In this document: one piece after another, positions 12,601 to 24,600 of the stretch | Numbering within the stretch: position 1 is the stretch's first letter | How the letters are laid out: each line of letters opens with the position of its first letter | Assembly: GCA_036245525.1 (NCBI GenBank) | Contig: BTPG01000007.1 | Location: forward strand, 161,131,452-161,195,451 | Source of the DNA: Semisulcospira habei | Taxonomy: Eukaryota > Mollusca > Gastropoda > Semisulcospiridae | Direction of reading: 5' to 3' | DNA: 64,000 nt | The notes under the pieces: model-generated | Seen by the model: only the letters and a program-made list of their open reading frames with translations | Told to the model about the DNA's origin: nothing | Databases searched by the model: none | Position numbers and translations under genes: made by a program

Positions 12601-15600
12601 CATGAATCACGTGCATTCACTCACACACTGTACATAGACACAGACAAGGGCAAGCTCAAGCGAGCTTCTGTGGTTTGTATTTGAAATTTTATTAAGTGGA
12701 CTGAAATTGATACCAAAGTCGTGGGGGAAGAAGAGCCGGAGTACCCGGAGAAAGAACCCCTGACGGTCCAATGGTGACACATATTAGAGAAGAAAAGTCT
12801 GACGCCGAAACCGGGTATTGAACCTCGCATTTCTAGCATTGGTGGCAGGCGCTTTACCGCTGCACCATGGACCGCCCCACACTTTATTTGTCATCTTTTG
12901 CTAGTGGAGTTACTGGTACCATTGATTTTAACTAAAAATGTTTCATAGTCATATTCTGAAATGAAACAAAAAGTAACGAAAGATGGCCTGCTTCATTTTA
13001 CTTTATTCTTTACGTCTGCTTTGTCTCTATTTATAACTGCCATACGTGAAAGTCTCTGCACTGCTGCACTGTTTCAGCCCAAGGCACCACCACCCCTCCC
13101 TGCCGTACCTCCTGTCACTAACCCTTTTGAGCAGGAGAACACCAATCCATTTGAAGGCAAAAGCGATTCTCAAACTGCACCTCAAGCTGATGATGCAAAA
13201 GTATGGCAGTAGTCTTGTATATTTTCTAGTCAGTATGGAAATACGGCAAACTTGTTTTGATATTATGGGTCACCTGTCATTGAAGGGCATCATTTAGGTG
13301 GATTTAGCCACCTACATGATGGTCTTTAACCCTTTTAGCCCCACGGGTGCATTTCCCAAATTTTGAAAGTCTTACATAATGACTGTGTACCAGTTGCAGG
13401 AGGTGGCTTCACCCTGATAATTCAAGGGTAGTGCCAGATTAGCTTGGCGCCTGAAGGCGCCAAGCTAATCTAGCACTTCCCTTGAATTATCACGGTCAAT
13501 CAGTCTCCTGTTGATGGGACTCGAGGCTAAATGACAAATGACTTTTTTTGGGTCCCTCAAGACTTCTACTGAGAGAGTATTTGTTTTTTAAAGACCACTT
13601 TTTCTTGAAAGAAAGGTTGGTTGCTCAAGACAGGTTCCATTGCGGTCTTTACGCTTTTAATTCAGGTTGACCCGCTCAGTGTCGAGAACATTTGAACAGC
13701 ACCCAACCGCAAGAGGTATAGATCCTCATGAGCCCCCGCAGTTGCGGGGGCTCATGAGGATCTATACCTCTTGCTGAGACCTCTTTGAATCCATGTCCCC
13801 GGACAGCTGGGGTTTTCTGTTGCTGAACGAACAAAGATTGCAGAAACACAGTGTGCATCAACTGGTCCTGAATGGGTTGATTGGTTAACTGGTGCTGAAC
13901 GGGTAAAGAAAAGCCAAATGGTTCAGGCATTTTTATGCTGGAAATGCTTTTACACGGCAACTACACACGGGGAGTGTTACTTAGTGTCTCATCTTTACTA
14001 GACATTTGTCACACCCTCAGGGCTAGAAAATCGAACGGATACCGGCCGTAACGTCAGTCTGCGGAAATACTGGATATTATGTGGACGACGGAAGTCGCTT
14101 GGACGAAGCAGCTAGTGTTGCATTTTGATTTTTTTCTCCCCTGTGCACTATTTTATCAAAATATCTTAACTCTTGAACTGCTACAGTGCTAGTAATTGGA
14201 GATTGTTTCTGAAGTCTTTGTTGATTTCAACACCAGGGAGCCCTGATAAAAGGAAATAGATCAGTATTGATTTTACTTAGATCTTCTTGAGGCGTAGGAA
14301 GTTAGTTACTTGGGTTTAACGCTGAGCAGGCGACTAAGGCTATCTCATGGCGGGGATAGAATGTCCAGGTGGCCAACTGCAAATATCCAGGGCTCACCTG
14401 CATGACTCAGTGAGCTTAGTCCTGCGCCAGACACTAAGCAAGGTACGCCGCTATAGCGGAGTACCTTGCTTAGTGTCTGGCGCAGGACTAAGCTCACTCA
14501 TGCAACTGAACCCAGGTGACTGAAGGTCCTGCAGAAATGGATCGTTTGTAAAAAAGGGGGGAAATTAACAAGGAGGGGGGGAATCTGCAATGCTGATACC
14601 ACACCTGATACTGCAAGCGTCTTGAGATGACGTATCTGACGAGGAACTTGGATACAAAGGGGTGTCAGCAGGAGGCTTATATATCCTCATGAGCCCCAGC
14701 AACTGCAGGAGCTCACGAGGACCTATGTCACTTGCAGTTTAGTCATGTTTACCTTTTCTTGGGAGTGAAGGGGTTTGAGCCATTACATCCGAGGATGAAA
14801 TTATCATTTGTGAAGATGTCCTTTGAGGTCTGAGTCACAGCTCTGGAGACAGATTGACCGTGATGGTTCACAGGTGGTGTCAGAATAACTTTGCGCCTAC
14901 AGGCGCCAAGCTATTCTGACACCACCCTTGAACTGTCGTGGTTGATCCGCATCCTGTCGTAGCATGTCAGGGCTTTATGGGTTAAGCAGATTAACTCATT
15001 CAGCCCTGACACACTACAGCAGGAGATGGGTCAACCATGATAATTCAAGGGTAGTGCCAGATTAGCTTGGCGCCTGTCGGCGCCAAGCTAATCTGGCACT
15101 ACCCTTGAATTATCATGGTCGACCTTGTCACGACACGCCTGACGGAGTCAGGGCGCCGTGGACAATATGAGTGCAGACACTCGAGAAAACCCACCCACTC
15201 TAAATAAATAACGCAACGCCAGTGATAAACAACAAACAAATCCTTTATTTACCTACCCTTACTCTAACTCCCACTCCAACCCACTAACGCCCCACACACT
15301 CACACACATGCACTCATAACGTATTAACACATAAAAAAGGTTAACATATAAAAAATGACTAACAAGTGAAAATGACTAACAGGTGAATATGACTAACAGG
15401 TGAATATGACTAACAGGTGATAATGACTAATATGGCCAACGGCTATACAAGGCGGGTAACTTTGTCTCTGTACAGTGTCCTCTGTTCCACACTAGACAGG
15501 GTGGCTCATAACGTACGAGTACTACCCCTGCACCACAGAGCACCGTAGCCGCGCTTGCCCACGCACGCCTGTGACCGACGCTCAGAACATAGAATCAGCC

Positions 15601-18600
15601 TGCTGTAGCCCAACGTACTTGTCCAACAGGACCGGCTAGCGAAGGCGTTCCGACTCCTGATGATGCGTCACCGTTGGTTGTGGATGATGAGATCGAAGAA
15701 CGAAGTCTTCGAAGCCAGTCTTCGAAGCCAATCTTCGAAGCCAGTGCACTGGAAAAGGGCGCATTGTAAGTCAAAGTGCCAACACAGTTAATTCTGGCCT
15801 ATTTGACCCGCACCTACTCACAAACCACGTGAGCTGTGTCTCGTCTCACCCTAATACCTGCCTTGGCCATATTAAATATACAATCATGGATATGAAAGCT
15901 TCCTATGTACATTCAACATTCACCAGGTCTGCACTATTCCATTACACTAACATTAAGCTAGCGCAACCACTTTTGTATAATAACATTGCCACTGCTAAAA
16001 CCAACATTATCAAAATATCCCGATGTACATACAAAGATATGAAATAATCACCAGCAACCGCCCAACGTGACAATCTTATTACATTACATCTAGGACTTAA
16101 TACAAATAGATATTTGAAAGGATACCCACTTTAATCCATTTTACAACGTGGCCCTTTAAATATACTCACTCGGCGACAGCCGAACATAAACTAAATCCGA
16201 CACCCACCACATTACAACCCAACCTAAAAAACATGGTTAAAGACTTGATTAAAACATCACTAAAAAACTAGACGAACATACCCTTCCGCACCTATATACA
16301 CATTCACACACCCGAGAGCACAGCAGCTAACTGAGGAAAATGGCATGAATGTTTACCTGTCACTGGTGAGTCCTCCGGCAGGACGAGACAAAACAAGACG
16401 AGGACGAACCGGAGGGGTCTTCTGGTGAGTAGCAGCCGTGGTCACAAGTCTCTCGGGACACCCACACCCAGGAACACTGGCCGTGGTCTTGCAGGGAGGG
16501 TAAAACAACCCTCACACAGCTTGTCAAGGGCTCCAAACGAGGCCGCACCCTGACCCAGACTCTCACTTCGCTGGCTAACTCCGCTGACTGACTGTAATAT
16601 CCTTCTGCTACCTTGCAGTTTAACTTTACTTCTGAACACTGTTCGGTTAAAGCTACTTGACTAAAGCGTGCAACCGCTGTACTCGCTCACTGTTAAGCTT
16701 GCTGCACGGGCTTTACGATTACGCTCACACTACATTTATTAACTTCCCTAAACTAAGGCTATTTACAGAATTCGGCGATCTATATTTATTAACAAAAAAA
16801 CGACTTGGCGAAAAAAAATAAAACAACATGTCACATCCGTTACGTGACATACCCCCCTCCCAGATCAAACACCCGGGTTTGATTACTATATGACTGTCCC
16901 CTTACTGCTTCCACGTTTACGGTTTCTACCACCCTGTCCTACTCAAAAAGTCAGCAGGAACATTTACTTTACCGGCTATGCTTTCTACCCTAACGGAAAA
17001 TGGCTGCAACTGCAAAGCCCACCTCATCAGTCGACTGTTTGTGGATTTAGCTTGTTGCAAGTACTGCAATGGTCTATGGTCTGTCTGTACGACGAATGTC
17101 CTACCATACAGATACTGACGGAATTTTTGAATTCCCCACACGATTGCAAGACACTCCTTTTCGATGGTGGAGTAGTTACGCTCTGCTTTGGATAGTTTCT
17201 TGCTCGCGCATGCAACAGGCTGTAAACCGTTACCATGGTCCTGACATAATACGGCCCCTACCCCCCCTTCGGACGCATCTGTCTGCAACACGAAGAGACG
17301 ATCGAAGTCTGGCAATGAGCACACAGGACCTGAACACAGTCGCGCCTTCAGCGTCTCAAATGCTGTCTCACATGCATTGGCTCTCTCGATTACTCCCATC
17401 TCTAGCATAGCATCCACTTCGGCTTTGACTACCTCTAGCTGAGAATGAGGTAGAGGATATTGCTTCGTTCTCACCGGCACTTCATCAGTCAAATGGATTT
17501 CACATGAGTCTAGTGTCGTCCTCAACGGGTAATCTGTCAAAATATCCTTAAACTGGACAGTCAGAGCTTCTATACTAGAATGGATCTCTGGACAGTTAGG
17601 ATCAAGATGGATGTCAGAGGGTCCTTCAGACGCTACTAAAGGAATGGTAGGTACTTCCTTTACCGCCCTGAATGCCTCTCCCCCCTCATCTTCGTCCTCC
17701 TCATCTATCACTACTGTAGCTACTGACACTCGTTCTTGGAACTTTTTCAACAGATTTGCATGGTACAGTTTATTTTTACTGCCCACCCGTACCCTGTAGT
17801 CACACTCTCCGACTCTCTCTAGAACTTCGAACGGTCCCTGCCAAGCCATCTCCAGCTTGTTGTGTTTAACTGGAAGTAACAACAAAACCTTGTCTCCTGC
17901 ACTAAACCTGCGTGGTTTGGCTCTGCGGTCAAAGTGCTGTTTCTGCTTTTTCGAAGCTAGCTTCAAATTCGGTTGCGCTAACCTGCACGTCTCTTCAATG
18001 CGATTCCGTAAATCTACCACGTACTGGCTTGCATCTCTCACCTCTTCTCCCATCTGCTCTTTCGTCCACAAATCCCGTAGAACTGACATGGGCCCCCTTA
18101 CAGTCTTGCCGTACAATAACTCGAACGGCGCGAACCCCGTCGATTCCTGAGGAACCTCCCTGTACGCAAACAGCAATGAGGAAATGTATCTGTCCCAACA
18201 TCGAGGTTGCTCGCTAGCTAACTTCTTCAACATGGACACCAAGGTACCGTTGAAACGTTCTACTAGGCCATTTGCCTGCGGATGGTAAGGAGTAGTACAC
18301 TTGCCTTGGATGCACAGCAAACGGTTGACTTCAGACATCACTTGTGAAGTGAACTGGGACCCCTGGTCGGTGAGCACCTCCCTCGGAATCCCCACCCTAG
18401 ACCAGATTTCTAACAATGCCTCAGCGACTCTTTCTGCTTCGATCCCCTTTAAAGGTACTGCCTCGGGGTATCGAGTGGCGTAATAGACGGTCACGAGAAT
18501 GAACCGGTTTCCTCTGTCGGAAGCTGGAGCAATAGGCCCCACAATGTCTACCGCTACTCTCTGAAATGGTTCTTCTACTAGCGGAAGCTGTTGCATAGGA

Positions 18601-21600
18601 ACCCGTGGTACTCTCCCTCTTGGTACTACTTTCTGACATTGTTCGCACGACTCACAGTACCTGCGAACTTGAGCACACAGCCCCGGCCAATAGAAAGTAC
18701 CCCAAATGCGTTCCCGGGTTCTCTTGCCTCCCAAATGCCCCCCCATCGGTGGGTCATGCGCTAAACGCATCACAGTCTCCCTCAAAGGCTTCGGGACGAC
18801 TAACTGGGACATTTGGCTGCCTCCTTTGCTATAGACCCGATACAGAATTCCCTTCCTCCTGCAAAATTCTATCAGACTCTTCCCTGACGGAATTGCTCGG
18901 CCCTCTTCGGCCAACTTCCTAGCGCGAGCTAGAGTTTCGTCCTGGTTTTGCCACTCTATCAGTTGGGCAGGAGTCACATTGAGAACGGCCTGCTTAACGA
19001 TTTTAAGCGCGCTCTCTCCCTCCTTCTCCCTCTGAACCTGAGCTCGAGTTTGGACCGCTGCTGCCATAGCACACTCACTGGCATCGATGGATACGGGGCT
19101 ACGTTTCCCATCTGAAAAAGTCACCCAGTTCCCTAGGATTACGTCCGGTCCCATGCGCTCCATTACGATAAGTTCGATCGTCCCTCGCACGAATGGGGAA
19201 TCGATTTCAACCCATGCAGTCGGATACTTATCGGACTTAGTATGGTCGACGGGATTGACGTCGATGAACCGACCTGTAAAATCCCTGGGTTCTATCCACT
19301 TGGCGGCGATCGCACTCATATCCGCGCCGGTATCATGCATGATACGAACTTCCTTTCCCTTGGCTAATCCCTTACTCCACGGGTCGTAGGGCCGGATCAT
19401 CCGCATCCCTACGGTCACGGGCTCTGTCATTACGGCTACTATCTCAGAGGCAATGGTGACTTGGTTAACTGACGCCTTACTCTGACAGTTCCTTGCTAAG
19501 TGCCCTGGTTTGTTGCACTTAAAGCACAACCGTTCACCAGTCCCTCTGCCTGAACTAGCTGGTTCTGTCCTATGTTCTGCTTTGGTCTCAGGGGGTTTAT
19601 TCGACCCTTTGTCCTTCTTGAACGGCGGACGAATCGGCCCCCCACCCAATGGACGCGAGACTGCCCGTTTGGTGTCGATATGGAGCTGCGCTAGCTCCGC
19701 GGCCTCTTCACAATTCCTAGGACGTTTTTCCCTAACGAACATTTCAAGGTCTGCATTCATAATAGCATAAAGTTGCTCAGACAGAAACACGTCTAGCACT
19801 TGTTCTACGTCCTCTATGTTCTTATGGGCTAAAGTGAACCAACGCTTGACTGAGGTCTTTAACCTAACGAACAACTGGGGAAACGTTTCGAGACTCTCCT
19901 TTCTGGCTTCGCGAAACTGGCGTCTGTAATATTCAGCGTCACGCCTGAATCTTCTCAATAAGGTCTCCCTCACCACCTCAAAATCTTTCCCTTGCTCTAC
20001 CGTCAGCCTAAGGTATGCATCACGGGCCTCGCCCTGCAATAGAGGTGCTAACCTTATCCCCCATACCTCTTTCGGCCACCCCTGGGTTTCGGCTACTCTC
20101 TCAAAGAGCTGAAGGTAAGATTCCACATCTTCCTTATCCTCTAACGGACGCATCTTGAGCGAGTAATGCTGACTAGACTCCGTAACTGACTTCTTTTCCG
20201 ATGCTGCTAACTGTAATCTAAGCCGCGTTTCGGCCGCGACGAGCTCTTCTTTCCGTGCTTGTTCCGCGGCAGCTAGCTTACGTTCGGTCAATGCTAAGTC
20301 ATCCCGCCTAGCCTGCTCAGCCATCTGGAGCTGTTTCTCTACTGCCTCGCGGTCCATCTGGAGCCGTCTCTCGGCTGCCTCACGGTCCATCTGGAGCCGC
20401 CTTTCTAACGCCCTACGCTCTAGGTCACGTTCCCGTTTTTCTTCCTCTCTCCTAACTTCGGACAGGATGAACTGGGTTAGAGCTCCCCCACTAAGTCCTA
20501 GGCCCTCTCCTAGCACTTTATACTGCTCATATGGGTTTACCATCACCCCTAACCCCTCTTTACTTTCCTGATCCCTACTGGGTGTCAGTCCTGCTGCAGT
20601 GAGAGTACGGGTAAGGGTACTCACCACCGTTTCCTTCCGAGAGGGAGTGGCCAAAGTGGCTCCTCTCTCTCCTGGACCCTCATCCCCTGCACCACCACCC
20701 TCGGACTCAGGGTCGTGCCCCGACGTGGCACGGGTGGCCCTGGTATCCCGTTTAGGGGGCATCCTGATGTGGGTGTCCCGGAGGCAGCGACGACAACTGC
20801 TCCCCAGCAGGACCCCTGACAAAGAAAAAACAAAACAAATAAATACACAGAATACAAACAACGAATAAGGACTAGACAGTGACAAGAGCCGAAGGGTCCT
20901 CACCACTCGGTACCTGAGTAATGAGAGGCAACCACTCATGCCACCCCTCGTTTATGCGCACTGCACTCTCTGGCCGTGGCCCCTGGCGCAATACGCCCCC
21001 ACTCCCGCCAACCGCCCGCTAAATCTTACTCGTACCACAACACGAACAAACGGTCACTGGCGCACAAAAATACCCTAACCTACCTAATCCGTTACCTCCC
21101 CCTAATCCTTATCCCACCACTGCCACCAAATATGTCACGACACGCCTGACGGAGTCAGGGCGCCGTGGACAATATGAGTGCAGACACTCGAGAAAACCCA
21201 CCCACTCTAAATAAATAACGCAACGCCAGTGATAAACAACAAACAAATCCTTTATTTACCTACCCTTACTCTAACTCCCACCCCAACCCACTAACGCCCC
21301 ACACACTCACACACATGCACTCATAACGTATTAACACATAAAAAAGGTTAACATATAAAAAATGACTAACAAGTGAAAATGACTAACAGGTGAATATGAC
21401 TAACAGGTGAATATGACTAACAGGTGAATATGACTAACAGGTGATAATGACTAATATGGCCAACGGCTATACAAGGCGGGTAACTTTGTCTCTGTACAGT
21501 GTCCTCTGTCCCACACTAGACAGGGTGGCTCATAACGTACGAGTACTACCCCTGCACCACAGAGCACCGTAGCCGCGCTTGCCCACGCACGCCTGTGACC

Positions 21601-24600
21601 GACGCTCAGAACGTAGAATCAGCCTGCTGTAGCCCAACGTACTTGTCCAACAGGACCGGCTAGCGAAGGCGTTCCGACTCCCGATGATGCGTCACCGTTG
21701 GTTGTGGATGATGAGATCGAAGAACGAAGTCTTCGAAGCCAGTCTTCGAAGCCAATCTTCGAAGCCAGTGCACTGGAAAAGGGCGCATTGTCAGTCAAAG
21801 TGCCAACACAGTTAATTCTGGCCTATTTGACCCGCACCTACTCACAAACCACGTGAGCTGTGTCTCGTCTCACCCTAATACCTGCCTTGGCCATATTAAA
21901 TATACAATCATGGATATGAAAGCTTCCTATGTACATTCAACATTCACCAGGTCTGCACTATTCCATTACACTAACATTAAGCTAGCGCAACCACTTTTGT
22001 ATAATAACATTGCCACTGCTAAAACCAACATTATCAAAATATCCCGATGTACATACAAAGATATGAAATAATCACCAGGAACCGCCCAACGTGACAATCT
22101 TATTACATTACATCTAGGACTTAATACAAATAGATATTTGAAAGGATACCCACTTTAATCCATTTTACAACATGGCCCTTTAAATATACTCACTCGGCGA
22201 CAGCCGAACATAAACTAAATCCGACACCCACCACATTACAACCCAACCTAAAAAACATGGTTAAAGACTTGATTAAAACATCACTAAAAAACTAGACGAA
22301 CATACCCTTCCGCACCTATATACACATTCACACACCCGAGAGCACAGCAGCTAACTGAGGAAAATGGCATGAATGTTTACCTGTCACTGGTGAGTCCTCC
22401 GGCAGGACGAGACAAAACAAGACGAGGACGAACCGGAGGGGTCTTCTGGTGAGTAGCAGCCGTGGTCACAAGTCTCTCGGGACACCCACACCCAGGAACA
22501 CTGGCTGTGGTCTTGCAGGGAGGGTAAAACAACCCTCACACAGCTTGTCAAGGGCTCCAAACGAGGCCGCACCCTGACCCAGACTCTCACTTCGCTGGCT
22601 AACTCCGCTGACTGACTGTAATATCCTTCTGCTACCTTGCAGTTTAACTTTACTTCTGAACACTGTTCGGTTAAAGCTACTTGACTAAAGCGTGCAACCG
22701 CTGTACTCGCTCACTGTTAAGCTTGCTGCACGGGCTTTACGATTACGCTCACACTACATTTATTAACTTCCCTAAACTAAGGCTATTTACAGAATTCGGC
22801 GATCTATATTTATTAACAAAAAAACGACTTGGCGAAAAAAAATAAAACAACATGTCACATCCGTTACGTGACAGACCTGTCTCCTGCAACAGGTGCATAG
22901 TCGTTAGATGACTGCTCCAAACTTTGGGAAGTACGTGCGTGGATGAGGGCTGAATGAGTTAACATGTAATGTATTTTTGACAGGCGGCCAAGGTGCAGGC
23001 CACCCCATTCACTGGCATCATATCCAAGTGTTTTGAACCTCACCTCAACATTTACATCGACTCTCAGGACAGGTGAATGTTTGTTTCTCTCCTTGTTTCT
23101 TTTGTTTGTTTGTCTGTTGTTTCATATATGCTGGCACTGTAGTTTGGACCTTATGACTTCAAGCCTTTGGCATACAGCATGGGTTGACTTATGGTTCGAA
23201 GAATTCTCAAAATGTGGTACCATAAAGTTAACACGTGATAGTAGAAGGATGCCTGACTTAGGATTTGTTTTGAGTCATTAGTGGTGTGTAAAGTGTCTTT
23301 ATTTTTTTGCAGAAATGATGGTTATCTCTTCCCTCAAGAGGCAGAGATTCTCATGAGCCTCTGCAAGAGAATGAGAATCTTTGCCTCTTGCAGATCACAT
23401 GGGCTAATTTAGGATTTAAAAAATGTTTTTTAATGTGTTCCTATACCATTTGTGGGGGTACTTCCCAGATAAGAGTCTTGGGGAATACACCACAAGTACA
23501 CCTCATTTGTAACTGAATAGAAGTGCACTTATGCAAACTCCCCAGATTGGGCCAGTTTTTTTATGTGTTCCCATACCATTTATGGGGGTCCTTCCCAGAT
23601 GACAGTCTCGGGAAATACATCACAAGTAAACTTTTGTGCATCTCATTTGAAATTGAATAGAAGTGCACTTGTGACAAACTCCCCGATTGGGCCTATCTAC
23701 ACATTACTAGCGCAAACATGGGTGCTGACGTCTTTGCTGAACTTGTGAGAATCTGTTCTTTTTTGCAGATTGTATGGGCAGAATAGGAATGATGGAAATG
23801 CAGTACAGCTGTGTAAAGTGTTGTCTTTTCTGTGCAGAAACTTGTCCGAGTTGATTCTTCGATTTCTGGGAGATCTGCGTCAGCACGGACCTATGCGCAT
23901 GGACGGAGAGGAGGGGTCTAATGTCCTTCCCAGCTGTGCTGACCTTTTTGTCTTCTACAAGCAGTGCATGGTCCAATGCTCACAGCTCAGCACGGGAAAA
24001 CCGCTGCTCGATCTTACGCGAACATTCCAGAAATATTTGAAGGAATACGCTAATCGTGTTCTCCTAGCAAATTTGCCCAAGTAAGCTGCTTGCAAGTGAA
24101 TTATTTGTCTCACATGAACATTCTGACAAGTGTCTGTGTATTTGACAGTATTTTATTAGCAAACTTGCTTCAGTTAGTTGTGAAAGAAAATGCTGAAGAC
24201 CTGTGTGTGTGCAGTCTAAAGTCATTTAAATCTTTTAGTGACTTTCACATTTTGAGACATCTATAAAGACTTTGTACCAGCTGTGGTAGTTGGATTGGCT
24301 ATGATAGTTTAATTCCTTACACCCTGAGGGCGAAATTGTCAAATTTTTGTAGATATCCTCTGAGGTCTGTATCACAGTTCTGGAGACAGATCGACCATGA
24401 TATTTCAAGGTTGGTGTCAGAATTGCTATTCTGACACCAGCCTTGAAATATCATGGTTGATCCGCATCCTGTCATAGTCTTTCAGGGCTTTATGGGTTAA
24501 GGGTAGTCTCAGATTAGCTTGGTGTCTGATGGTGCAAAGCTAATCAGGCACTGACCGTGAACTATCATGACTGATATGTTTCTCTCAGTGGTGATGTGTG

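Larger units (their letters stand above)
15126..22873 (-). mobile_element. Gmr1-like Ty3/gypsy LTR retrotransposon lacking the RT core
   Basis: A complete insertion: 5-bp target duplication GACCT, two LTRs of 1724 and 1741 bp with TGTCACG...CGTGACA ends, a tRNA-Leu-type primer-binding site, a polypurine tract and one open polyprotein on the minus strand. Integrase precedes the RT/RNase H region. That is the copia-like order known for Gmr1-like elements of the Ty3/gypsy group, and the integrase and RNase H residues are of gypsy type. No env-like frame is visible. The LTRs differ by about eight substitutions by eye plus one 17-bp repeat unit, so the insertion is young. The RT palm is deleted, so the copy must depend on enzyme supplied in trans. 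Confidence 0.92.

Noticed and set aside
15707..15743. Heat-shock elements in the LTR
   Set aside because: The motif is TTCGAA without the two-base gap of nTTCnnGAAn, so the match to the heat-shock consensus is not valid.
20763..20939. Upstream start of the LTR-element polyprotein at 20939
   Set aside because: The extra 59 residues are hydrophobic and unlike gag. The Met at 20762 begins typical basic gag sequence. The upstream Met remains a less likely alternative.
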